This document shows, in pieces, positions 54,370 through 64,000 of a DNA stretch of 64,000 bases. Position numbers and translations under genes: made by a program. The notes under the pieces were generated by a model. It did no database searches, was not told the origin of the DNA, and saw only the letters and a program-made list of their open reading frames with translations. The DNA is from Ophiobolus disseminans. Its lineage: Eukaryota; Ascomycota; Dothideomycetes; Pleosporales; Phaeosphaeriaceae. The stretch spans positions 790,013-854,012 of the forward strand of contig MU006230.1 in NCBI GenBank assembly GCA_010093685.1, written 5' to 3'. Every line of letters begins with the position of its first letter. The first letter of the stretch is position 1.

Positions 54370-56360
54370 CTACAACTTCGCCCTCCCCCTCCTCTCCACA
54401 AACGCATCCCAATCAACATCCCTCCTCCCCGCCTGAAACTCCCCAAGTCCAAACTCGCTCTCCCTTCCCGGCCTCATCATCTCCTCAAACACAATCTTAA
54501 TCCTCTCATCCTGGCTCCCACCCTCCTGACTCGCCCTCACCAGCTCCTTAACCAACGAACTCGCCCTCGGCGCCGCAACCCTCAGATTCAGCATGTACTC
54601 ATCCAGCGCGCCGTCTAACTCGTCCTTACTAACCATCCTACTCACGAAGCCCAGAGACAGCAGCTGCGCGAAACCGACCGGCCGCCCGGAGAGCATGGCT
54701 TCCCGTGTGAATGCCGGGCCCCATTCGCGCGCTACGTATTTCGATATCGTAGCGGGAGCGAGCCCGAGCTTGACTTCGCTGAGCGTGAAAGTAGCGTCTG
54801 CAGCGCCGATGCGGATGTCGCACGCAAACGCCAGACCAACGCCGCCGCCGAATGCGGGGCCGTTGACGGCGGCGATGGTGACTTGAGGAGCGTTGGATAT
54901 GGCTTCGAATAAGCGGGATAGCCGGTTGAATTGATCGGTGCTTGCTTTGTCGTTCTTTGCGACGGCGGATTCTTTGCCTAGGTCCATTCCCGTGCAGAAG
55001 AATTTCCCGGTTGCGGTGACGGCGATGCGGGATATTGTGGTGTCTGTTGCGGCGCATTCGAAGAAAGTGGTTAGGGCGTGGATCATGGGGATTGTGAGTG
55101 CGTTTCCGTTTTTGGGGCGGTTGAGTGTGATTTTGATATTGAGACCTGAGCGTAAGATTTGCAGGCCTTCTGTTTGTGTGGGGAGTGGCCTCCATTCCAA
55201 GATTTTGGTGGATAGTTTGGATATAGTTGTAGAGGCGGTTGTACTTTTGCGAGCCAAAGCTGCTCCGACCCGACTGTCGTTGGGCTTGCCGAGCTGCTGA
55301 GAGATCCATTGCCCTGTTTCAGCCAGCTTCTGAAGGTTGACACCGGTTGAGATGCCCGCGCGTTCGAACAGATAGACCAAGTCTTCAGTGGCTACATTTC
55401 CCTTCGCTCCAGGAGCGTATGGGCAGCCACCCAGGCCGCCGACGCTGCTGTCAAAAGCACGAACCCCAAGTTGAAACGCCATCCACGCGTTCGAAACCGC
55501 CTGCCCATACGTGTCGTGGAAGTGACCAGCGAGTCTCTCAGCCGGAATGCCATTGTCATACAGATACGTAAAAAGACGCTTAACGTCCGCTGCAGTGCCC
55601 GCTCCGAGCGTGTCACCTAGACTGACCTCGTAACAACCCATCTCCAACTGCTTCCTGACAACGTGAAGGACCGCTGCTTCAGGTGTGGGGCCATCGAACG
55701 GATCTTCAAATATGCATGAGATGTATCTGCAGTTCACTCTCAGTACGTATTGGCAGACGTACACTTTTAGGGACATGCAACGTACCCTCGAACCTGAACC
55801 CCCGACTTAATAGCCAAAACAGCAACCTCACCCGCTCTTCGCAGACCTTCTTCAACCGTGCAGTTCGTATTCGCCTTACTAAACCCCTCAGTCGCACTGA
55901 CGAAAACCGCCACCTCTTTGACACCATGCTTCATAGCAAGCTCCAAACCACGAACGTTGGGCACGAGGACCGGCATGCGCGTTGAGGGTTGTCCAATCAG
56001 CGCTTGAATGCTGCTATGAGACAGCAACGTCTGATTATCAGCAAGTTGTGGAATCGCCTTCGGTGATACCGCCGATGTGACCTCGATTTCCCGCAAGCCC
56101 GTTGCTCGCAGGCGCTCGATAAGCTCAATTTTGACGGCCGTTGGTATCGCTTTCGGAATGTTTTGCAGCCCATCTCTTGGTCCCACTTCTACAATACGGA
56201 CACTGCGATTTGTGTCCATTTCAAAAGTGACGCTTGTGCTAAAGGGATGTCGAATGAGGGCAATGTTCAAATATGTCCGGCAAGATGCCCAATTCTTCGC
56301 TCGAAAATACCCAGAACGCGACAACAGCTTCAAACTCATGGAACCAAGTGTTTGTGCCAT
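54370..56360 (-). CDS. HMG-CoA lyase / enoyl-CoA hydratase fusion, PTS1
   Basis: Two exons (56360-55786 and 55726-54370) with a 59-nt intron give 643 residues in one open frame. Residues about 52-345 are HMG-CoA lyase: VEVGPRDGLQN, HFHDTYGQAVSNAW and the active-site cysteine loop GGLGGCPYAPGAKGNVATEDL. Residues about 390-640 are an enoyl-CoA hydratase/isomerase: LNRPKNGNALT, AAVNGPAFGGGVGLAFACDI, FTLSEVKLGLAPATISKYV. These catalyse successive steps (3-methylglutaconyl-CoA hydration, then HMG-CoA cleavage). The protein ends in AKL, a strong PTS1. The first 47 residues look like a mitochondrial leader, but Met48 (MDTNRSV) could be a second start that gives a purely peroxisomal form. The frame extends upstream only to a TTG. 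Confidence 0.88.
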
Positions 56361-56965
56361 GGCAAGTGTCACATTGCTCAACGGCTCCGGCGCGTGTCTG
56401 GCAAGCCGTGTCGCGGTTGTCGGGAGCGGAATTGCACCGCGGATGCAGCTAAGGCGGCCCGTGTGCGGTAGTGTGGGCTGCAAGTCCCGTTACCGTGGCT
56501 CGGCATGGTGCTTTCTCGACTTTATCAACGCCCCGCGTAGGGTCCGTGTGAGGAGAAGGTGACTTGCGACGCCGAGGTTGCAACTATTTTTTAGCCGTGC
56601 GGGTTGCATCGGCCGAGTAGGACCTCGGGATGTGGCGTTTTCTACGTGATCTACACGAGAAACACCACAAGTTGTTGCAATAATGTGTCTCCCGATTTAC
56701 GAAGATCTTTATCGTTAGAGTTCATTTGCAAATCTCATAGGGTCTTAAAAGTGTTGTGAGGAAACACCGGCGTCCTATTGAAACCTGGGTAGTGGGACAC
56801 GCCTAGATCTATTATGTGCACTGTTGACACCTATCTCACGCACACGCAAACAGTAACATCAAGTGATATGATGGTTTTACATTGCATATAATCCAACTAG
56901 CGAACCACAGAACTTCACACAAAGTGATATGATAATTGTGTGTCGCATCCAAACCAAATGCACCA
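56361..56965. promoter_or_regulatory. Promoter of the lyase-hydratase fusion
   Basis: 605 bp between the fusion start and the stop of the biotin carboxylase gene, both on the minus strand. It contains a CGG-N7-CCG repeat about 70 bp upstream of the ATG. It also holds the 3' UTR of the carboxylase gene. Confidence 0.5.
56427..56439. promoter_or_regulatory. CGG-N7-CCG inverted repeat (putative Zn2Cys6 site)
   Basis: CGGAATTGCACCG, extended by one base to GCGG...CCGC. Spacer is 7 bp as in the sites at 51810 and 59529; the outer arm base differs (GCGG instead of ACGG). Confidence 0.4.
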
Positions 56966-59361
56966 TCACTCAATCTCACACAAAACCGCCCCCTCCTCCA
57001 CAGCCTCCCCCTCCCCTCTCTCACTCCCAAACACCCCCTTCGCCGGCGCATTAATACTCATCTCCATCTTCATACTCTCCACCACCATCACCACCTCCCC
57101 CTTCCCAACCTGCTCACCCGATTGCTTCAGCACCTTCAATATCTTACACGGCATCGGCGCTTTCACGACTTTCAGACCGCCCTCGGCGGCCACGATACTC
57201 GAGCGCAGGGACTCGGTGTAAGTCAAGGGGCTGTGCATGGTGTATTGCACCCATGTGCCCAGTGTGGGTATGTGGGCGTAAATAGTTGTGCCGAGTGGGG
57301 AGTCTGAGGGTGTGGAGGGGGAGTAACATAAAAGAGCTGTGATGCGTTTTGCGGAGATGGAGTATGTGACGACGTCGGTGTGCCAGGTTGGTGTGTGGCT
57401 TAGGGGCTTGACGTCCTCGATTAGGATTCTCTGCGAAGAGCGAGTCTTCCAGTCGCCATTTCGTATCGCGGCGCTGATGGCGTTGTATTTTGCTGTGAGG
57501 GTATTTGCTGGACTTTCCTTTTCGTCTGAGGATGGAGCTGGTTGTGGGACGTCGAGCGTGTACACGTTACATTGGCGTGTGTCGTTTCCAATCATCTCGG
57601 TGACCAGTAGACAGGCTTGTTGCTGCGAGTCGTCTCTTGTGACGCCCTCGGCATGGGTGATGAGAATTTCAACTGCGCGATTGATGGGGTCGAAGCGCTG
57701 ATTTCTGAAGCCCAAGCGCACGTTTCGAAATGCCGACCGTGAGGCATGGCGTATTGATCGCATATATAGAGACGCAGCTGTACCCACCGAGTTATATAAG
57801 GTGGTTGGCTCAGCTCGATGAGGGTTCTGCAGCAAGGCATCGAAGTTGTTACCGATAAACGATGTCGTATACGCAGGATTCCGGAAGTCTGCATGAGATA
57901 GACAGGCCTGGAGGAAGAGCTGGTTTGTCCGCACACCAACGCATGCAGTATTGGCCAGCATCTTGACCATCTTCGCGATGGCCTGCTCTCGGGTCGGGGC
58001 CCAAACAATGAGTTTAGCAATCATCGAGTCGAAGTAGATCGACACCTGTGATCCGTTTTCAATAGCCGTTTCGTAGCGAACATCGCGTCCGGGTCCAAGT
58101 ATGCCAGGCGCTGGCTGCCATACTCTCACAGTTCCATGTTCGGGGAAGAAGTCGCGATGAGCATCCTCAGCGCAGAGGCGGCACTCGATAGCATGGCCGT
58201 TCCGGGCAACGTTGTTCAATGGTAGGAGGTCGGCTAATCGTCCACCTGTGGCGACGTAGAGTTGCAACGATACCAGATCAACTCCTGTGATCTCCTCGGT
58301 AATGGGATGCTCAACCTGGAGTCGTGCGTTGACTTCCAAGAAGTAATACTTCTTCGCCACCACGTCCACCACAAACTCGACTGTACCAGCACCTTCATAT
58401 CCAATCAACTCCGCTATCTGTGTCGCAGATGCGCTCATTCGTTCCCTCATGTCATCGCTCAGCCATGGACATGGCGCTTCCTCAACGACTTTCTGATGTC
58501 TCCGTTGTACCGAACAATCGCGATCCCAAAGTGAGACAACTCGTCCATGACTGTCGCCAATGATCTGTACTTCCACGTGCTTTCCGGCCTCGATGTACTT
58601 CTCCAGAATGCAGTCGTCAGACCCGAAGCTCCTCTTCGCCTCCGACTGCGCACGCTCAAGTTCTCCACGCAACGCCGAGGGGTCGCGCACGATTCGCATG
58701 CCCTTCCCTCCACCTCCTGCAGACGCTTTAAGCATGACTGGAAATCCTATAGACTTTGCAGCTTCTTCCAGATCCTGTTGATTCTGGCTTGTACCGGCAA
58801 AGCCTGGAATGAGAGGGACTTCAGGAGAGTTCTTGAGTAGGTACTCTTTTGACGTTCGCTTGTTTCCCAGAGTAGACATGGCGAGGCTGCTCGGCCCAAG
58901 GAAGATGAGTCCAGCTTCCCGTACGCGATCCGCGAAATCGGGATTCTCACTGAGATAACCATATCCAGGATGTATAGCGTGTGCATTCGCTTCTTTCGCT
59001 TTGCTGACTAGCAAGTCGATATTCAAGAATGGGTTTGTTGCTACGCCTTCAATCGGACCAAGATCAATGGCTTCATCAGCATCTGCGACGTGGCGCGAAC
59101 TCTTGTCCCTGGTTGTATTGCGTCAGTTAAAGGTATCTGGTGAAGTTGTTACACCTACTCTTGGACGTATATCGCAATCGAAATCAGATTGAGCTTGCGA
59201 CATGTAGCGATAACACGACATGCAATCTCTCCACGATTCGCAATGAAGACTCTTTCAATTTTAGGTGAGCCATCTTCGTTAAGTAGCGGTTGAGCGACAA
59301 AGAGCGGGGGTCGTTCACTGACCGCGCTCCGCTTGGTCTGTTGCAGTGAAATGGAAGACAT
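56966..59361 (-). CDS. Biotin carboxylase/biotin carrier subunit (MCC-alpha-like)
   Basis: Two exons (59361-59159 and 59108-56966) with a 50-nt intron give 781 residues. The biotin carboxylase domain comes first: IANRGEIACRV, HPGYGYLSENPDF, the ATP-grasp loop GGGGKGMRIV and VNARLQVEHPITEEITGVDLV. A divergent middle region follows. The C-terminal carrier domain has the biotinyl-lysine in VESMKMEMS, and ends LCEIE. It charges biotin with CO2 for the carboxyltransferase encoded at 49761. It has no evident mitochondrial leader (MSSISLQQTKRSAV) and, unlike its partners, no PTS1 and no clear PTS2. Import together with the PTS1-bearing beta subunit would be possible. Confidence 0.9.
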
Positions 59362-59705
59362 GGCGTACTACGCACTGAACGTTCGATGCAATGGCGGAGG
59401 TGAGCAACAACAGAACTATAGTCGAACCATGCTTCTCTACGCATCGGCCTACATTAACTCCATAACAACGGCTTCATTACGCTTGAGACATGGGGTTTAA
59501 CGAGGCTCGGTATGCAGCCGGGTTGGGCACGGCACGCATCCGTGCCAAGAATCCGGGGCACTAGTGCTGCGCCCACGCCGTCTGGAGCCGAGCCGAGGGT
59601 TGTATGCTACAATTGGATACCAATCTTGAAGGGCTGTTTGTGAGGTTCTTGGTTCGAGCTGAGTTTGTCTTATCAACCAAGGCTTCGTTAACACAGCTTA
59701 CCACC
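59362..59705. promoter_or_regulatory. Divergent promoter, biotin carboxylase / acyl-CoA dehydrogenase
   Basis: 344 bp between two start codons; contains the ACGG-N7-CCGT repeat listed separately. Confidence 0.55.
59529..59543. promoter_or_regulatory. ACGG-N7-CCGT inverted repeat (putative Zn2Cys6 site)
   Basis: ACGGCACGCATCCGT within the longer palindrome GCACGG...CCGTGC. Same arms and spacer as at 51810-51824. Located centrally between the two divergent starts. Confidence 0.5.
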
Positions 59706-61199
59706 ATGGCTGCACCTTCACCCCTAGTCCCATCGTTACCTTCTCCTCTACCGAGCGCAGCATTGTATAGCGATCCTCTTTATCTGACTCGTGACGCATC
59801 TCCATACTACCAGAAGTCGCACTATCGACTTCAACGCGAGCTTCGAGATTACGTTGACACACACATATCGCCGTTCTGTGAAGAATGGGAGGCGAACGGA
59901 AAAGTTCCTGAAGAAGTCCTCAAACGGCATGCTGAACTGGGATATGCCGCCGTCTCGGTGTACCCTCTCGCAGCTGAGTATCTTGATGGCCAGCGCCTAC
60001 CTGCCGACATCAAAGCGTCTGAGTGGGACGGCTTCCACGATCTGATTTTCATCGACGAGATTGCGCGATGCGGATATCTAGGAGTCATCTGGGGCCTCAG
60101 TTGTGGTAACTCTATTGGCGCTCCACCACTGGTGAATTATGGGAGCCATGAGCAGAAGCGCAAATTCATGCCAGACGTCTTGCAAGGCAGATCGAGATTC
60201 TGCCTAGGTGTTACTGAGCCGGATGGTACGTCGTTCCGCTCTTTGAGTCCAGTGTATGCTAAGATATCCGGTAGCTGGGTCGGATGTTGCCGGACTCACC
60301 ACAACCGCCGAACGCCGTGGCAACTACTACATCGTGAACGGGGCCAAGAAATGGATAACAAATGGTAGCTTTGCAGACTACTGCATGGCTGCTGTTCGAA
60401 CCGGTGGAGACGGAGCGAAGGGTGTCTCTGCGCTTATAATACCCCTAAAGGCGAAGGGTGTGACGTGCAAGAAGATCCCAAACTCGGGGGTGAATGCAAG
60501 CGGTACGTGCCAGAAGCTTGACGGCCAATAGTTGAGTTGTGACGCTAAGACTCATGTTTTAGCCTCCACGTACATCGAGTTTGACGAAGTTGAAGTACCA
60601 GCCGAGAACCTGATCGGACGTGAGAACGAAGGATTTGCGATAATCATGTCGAGTAAGTTCGCCCCAGATGTACACTGTTTCCGTCTCTTACTTGACCACT
60701 TCAAGATTTCAACCACGAAAGGCTATGGTTGGCATGCACATCCATCCGCATGGCCCGCGTTTGCGCCGAAGACGCGTTCCGACACGCCACCACCCGCGAG
60801 ACATTCGGCAAAAGGCTCATCGAGAACCAAGTCATCCGTCAAAAGATCTCGCTTTTCGGTCGTAACATTGACTCGGCATTCGCGTGGATGGAGCAGCTTG
60901 TCTTCCTGACCGAACACGGAAAGCGAACTGGCAGAAACCCAGCGGTCAGCGGACCGATTGCGAATCTCAAAGTTCTCGCTGGCAGGACGCTGGAAGTCGT
61001 GAATCGAGAGGCGCAACAGATAATGGGCGGGCTTGGGTATTCCAAGAGTGGTCGTGGCGCCAGAATAGAACAAATAAGCCGTGACTTGAGGGTTATGGTG
61101 GTTGGAGGTGGCAGCGAAGAGATCTTGATTGATCTCTCGGTCAACCAGGAGTTAAGGGCAATGAAGGGGTTCCGCAAGCCGACAGAATCGCGTCTATAA
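59706..61199 (+). CDS. Acyl-CoA dehydrogenase, PTS1
   Basis: Four exons (59706-60225, 60275-60502, 60563-60652, 60706-61199) give 443 residues. Flavin/acyl-CoA marks: FCLGVTEPD joined to AGSDVAGL, YYIVNGAKKWITNG, NFNHERLWLA, ATTRETFGK, AQQIMGGLGYSKSG and VGGGSEEIL. It oxidises an acyl-CoA to the 2-enoyl-CoA; an isovaleryl-CoA-type substrate is inferred from the cluster. There is no mitochondrial leader; the protein ends in SRL, a canonical PTS1. Peroxisomal acyl-CoA dehydrogenases are known from filamentous fungi. In a peroxisome it would need an electron acceptor other than mitochondrial ETF. Confidence 0.9.
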
Positions 61200-61285
61200 A
61201 CTAGCTATCAATTAAGCTGTATAATGTTGACACGAATCGGGCCAAGTCACTATTGCATTGAGTGCTCTGAACAGAAGTCATCGTA

Positions 61286-63390
61286 TCAGCCACCATAGGC
61301 TCCAGTCATGCTTTGGTGGCTTCTAGTTTGACTCAGAAGTCCAAAGTCAAAGGATAAAGCTCCCTCGATAAGAGTTTCAAAATCCGGCGAATGTGTCGAC
61401 GCTCGGAAGTCCACAGCGGGCGAGGTACTAAAAGGCGGGTTGACTTCAGGCTTGGAGGTGTCGCCTGTTATGGAAAGGCGCCGAGCCGAGTTTGTGAGCC
61501 ACGCATAGTCGCAAACTTGCCAAAGGTATTCTTCTGTCGCACTATCGAGTGGTATTGGGTCCAGACAGGGTGATAACAAGCTCGTCGCTAACTCTACGGC
61601 TGGCTCAAAGTCTTTCAATACTCCGCTCTGGACATAGTTAGCTCACTCAGACTGACTGACGACAGCGTGGAGGATACAGCTATACGTACTATGCGCCTAT
61701 AAGACTCCCACAGCACTGGCTCCTGCTCTAGGAAATGAACACATGAACTCCAATTAGCTTCGGCAACCCATCTCTCGGTGCCGGTTGAATTTCTTGCATG
61801 GAGTCGATGGACAAGTCCGGCGAGTCCGGCGGCATACCCATAGAAGCTGGGATAGGTCTTGCATCCGCGCTGTTGCAGCACGTGTAGGATCGCAGTCAGG
61901 TGGATGGCGTGTTCCTGGCTTTTTGATAGAGCACCTCTTAGAAAGTTCACTGGTGCTTTGACTTCTGAAGATTTGAGGTGTTGGCGGAGGAGGAATGGAT
62001 GGTGCAGCAAGCACTGGTTGGTATGATAGAGCACGTGGGCAACTGAGAAATGGCTCGCGGCACGTTCGTTGAGCGTCCCCTCGAAGACAAAATCGCGATC
62101 GATGATCTCAGCGAAGTTGCCGTCGCATGCCTCTGAGTAAGACTCGAAGCTGGTCAGTATCCCGTTGATGTGTGCAAACCTACTACGTGCATCCCAAGGT
62201 AGCCGCGTGTCGGCCGCGCCGTGTTTGAAAGCCCATTTTACCACGTCTCCAAATGCAGACACCATGAAAATGGCTAACGCAAAGTGATCTGAGCTATCCA
62301 GGAGCGCCTTTTCTGGTATGTCGCGAATATCTTCTAACGTTGGGCCATCTACAGCTGGCTCGAGTCGAAGAGCGTACTCGTTCAATGGCAAGCGGCTGGT
62401 GCAGTCGCTATCCAGAAGGGTTGGGGGCCTGTTCCTGCCACACGAGCCAAGTTTGTCGAGAATATAGACTGACCAGAACGTTTGACGTCTTTCTTCGGCT
62501 TCGTTTTGAGGTACCAAGAAACTGGGCTCTTTCCCCAATTGAAGTGTTTGCGCGAATCGTATCGCCAGTCCAAATTTCACCCAGGCAAGTTGGTCCCGTC
62601 CACCTCGGCTAATGTGAGCGTTGATGTGGGGTAGAGTGGTTGAACATACCAATGTAATCTATGATTCCAAGCATGGCAGCAGCTTGGACGATCCGAACAT
62701 CCATGTTGTGTGAGTCCGAGAAGGCCTCTATCATGAGATCGGACCACGCCAATCTAGCATATGCATCGGTGCACTCTGCTTGGCGGCCAGCAAAGCACGG
62801 TTCTTTGGAGAAGCGTACGGCGGTAGCCGCAAATGTCAACAGTAGATAGGATGGTAGACTGGAGTTCTCGAGATTTCGACGGAATGTCTCTTCGTGGAAA
62901 AAAGCGTATGGTTGCCTATGGCAGCAGCCAAAATAGACATCGGCCAGTGACTGCAGAGTTTCGGCATCAAGGAGCAAAGTGAGGTCACTGCTCGATGGAC
63001 GTATGTCAAATTGTTCTGGTCCGGAACCTTGTTGCAGACCGGGAGACGGGCTACCGAACAAGCTTGAGAGGGTTGCTCCATTGGCCCCGTTTGCATCCAT
63101 CAGACTCAGCCGCGTTTCCAGGAGCGCAACACGATTGGCAAGGCCAGCATTTTCTAGCTGCAGATTGATGTCGGTGGGCAGGCCGCCGAACTCCGATATG
63201 TAACTATCGTTGTAGCGGCATATCTGTCCAAGACGAGAGCAGAACGAACATACTGGGCGCTCACCCGAACATCGGGTTTTCTTACGTCTGTGACGTTTGT
63301 TAGCCAGACTCCGTCAAAAGGTAATGTGTTTACGCACCGACAGTTCACGCAAGCCTGGCGCACGCGTTTGTTTTCTCGTTGATCGCTCAT
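61286..63390 (-). CDS. Zn(II)2Cys6 transcription factor, putative cluster regulator
   Basis: Four exons (63390-63338, 63287-62650, 62603-61690, 61627-61286) give 648 residues. The zinc cluster crosses the first intron: Cys14, Cys17, Cys24, Cys31, Cys34, Cys41 (C-X2-C-X6-C-X6-C-X2-C-X6-C) with RRKKTRCSGERPVC between. A coiled coil follows (LQLENAGLANRVALLETRLS). The fungal_trans domain covers about 120-420 (GGRDQLAWVKFGLAIRFAQTLQLG..., ERRQTFWSVYILDK). It is tail to tail with the acyl-CoA dehydrogenase gene, only 86 bp apart. Its position next to five pathway genes and the CGG-N7-CCG repeats in their promoters suggest it regulates them; this is inference. Confidence 0.85.
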
Positions 63391-64000
63391 GCTGTGAGCA
63401 GAAATCGCATTCTTCGACGCAAGAGCATGAGGTTCGAGTGTTGCTAGTCTGAGTGGAGCTGTGGAGAAGGGGGCAAAGATGCTCAGGGGTGTGAACATAA
63501 ATGCGGGGAAGGAACGGAAGTCCTGGCGATCCGACTCCACACGTCAGATCAAAACGCACCTGAATGTCCGGACATGCTAACGTATTTCTACAAACTCGAA
63601 CGAATCTCACAACTTCGAACCAAGCGATCTATCTTACAATGAACCCAAGGCATGCGCACATCACTCAAATTGCTGCCGCATATTCAGCCTGGGTACTTTC
63701 CAACTGCAGAAATCCAGGTGCGTGCAGCCAACACTCAGAACACGCAGCACACAACCTGTGAGCCTCCTGCCACTGGACACTAACCCAATACCAACTGTCA
63801 CCATCGAATCCCACCCTTCACGTAGTAGTCACATAACTATCCAGATGTATCCACCTTTACCATGCGTCACATGACGTAAAACGTGGAAACTTCAAGCTGC
63901 ATCCCGCCCGTAGACAGACACTTTCCCGCCACGCTATGGACAAGACTTGATTTGACACGAGTATACAAAACTATACCCTAAGAATTACACACTACACCAT
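63391..64000. promoter_or_regulatory. Upstream region of the cluster regulator
   Basis: 610 bp to the end of the window, containing the regulator's promoter. I found no CGG-N7-CCG repeat here. Remaining open frames show no family signature. Confidence 0.4.

Noticed and set aside
49761..59361. Propionyl-CoA or acetyl-CoA carboxylase
   Set aside because: Fungal acetyl-CoA carboxylase is one giant protein, and the adjoining HMG-CoA lyase and hydratase fit an MCC-type pathway better than a propionyl-CoA one.

Overview
The window is nuclear DNA from a filamentous ascomycete (Pezizomycotina, most likely a dothideomycete). Evidence: most genes have 1-4 introns of about 45-70 nt with GT..AG borders, genes lie on both strands without operons, and the families are typical of these fungi (HET domain, Zn2Cys6 regulators, GH47 mannosidase, CobW/Zng1, augmin, Cdc4-type myosin light chain). 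Gene structures were built by eye by joining frames at GT..AG introns; for every multi-exon model the exon lengths sum to a multiple of three. I saw no tRNA, rRNA, CRISPR or intact transposon.

Layout. 1-20 kb is mostly housekeeping: a MOB3/phocein-like protein, a Zng1-type GTPase, a four-span membrane protein, a His/Asp-rich repeat protein, a HAUS3-like augmin subunit head to head with thymidylate synthase, an F-box-like gene facing a dead paralogue, a membrane protein, an FHIT-type HIT hydrolase, a STEEP1-family protein and a myosin light chain. 20-32 kb holds a large ectodomain membrane protein, a secreted DJ-1/PfpI protein, a Ulp1-like protease whose 3' end is decaying, an isochorismatase relic and a Zn2Cys6 factor. 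32.8-36.1 kb is a tandem array of five small genes with glycine-rich tails and, in most, an N-terminal acylation-type start. 36-40 kb has GH47 and two small proteins. 40.5-49.6 kb is rich in dead genes (HET, ABC transporter, terpene synthase) around a divergent pair of related unknown genes.

49.7-63.4 kb is the most interesting part: a catabolic cluster of a carboxyltransferase (MCC-beta-like), an acyl-CoA synthetase, an HMG-CoA lyase fused to an enoyl-CoA hydratase, a biotin carboxylase (MCC-alpha-like), an acyl-CoA dehydrogenase and a Zn2Cys6 regulator. These are the steps of leucine/isovalerate-type (Liu/Atu-type) degradation of beta-methyl acyl-CoAs. Four of the five enzymes end in a peroxisomal PTS1 tripeptide (ARL, ARL, AKL, SRL), whereas the textbook pathway is mitochondrial. 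The three promoter regions serving the enzymes each carry one CGG-N7-CCG inverted repeat, the kind of site a Zn2Cys6 factor binds. I infer a co-regulated peroxisomal pathway for a branched or isoprenoid acid.
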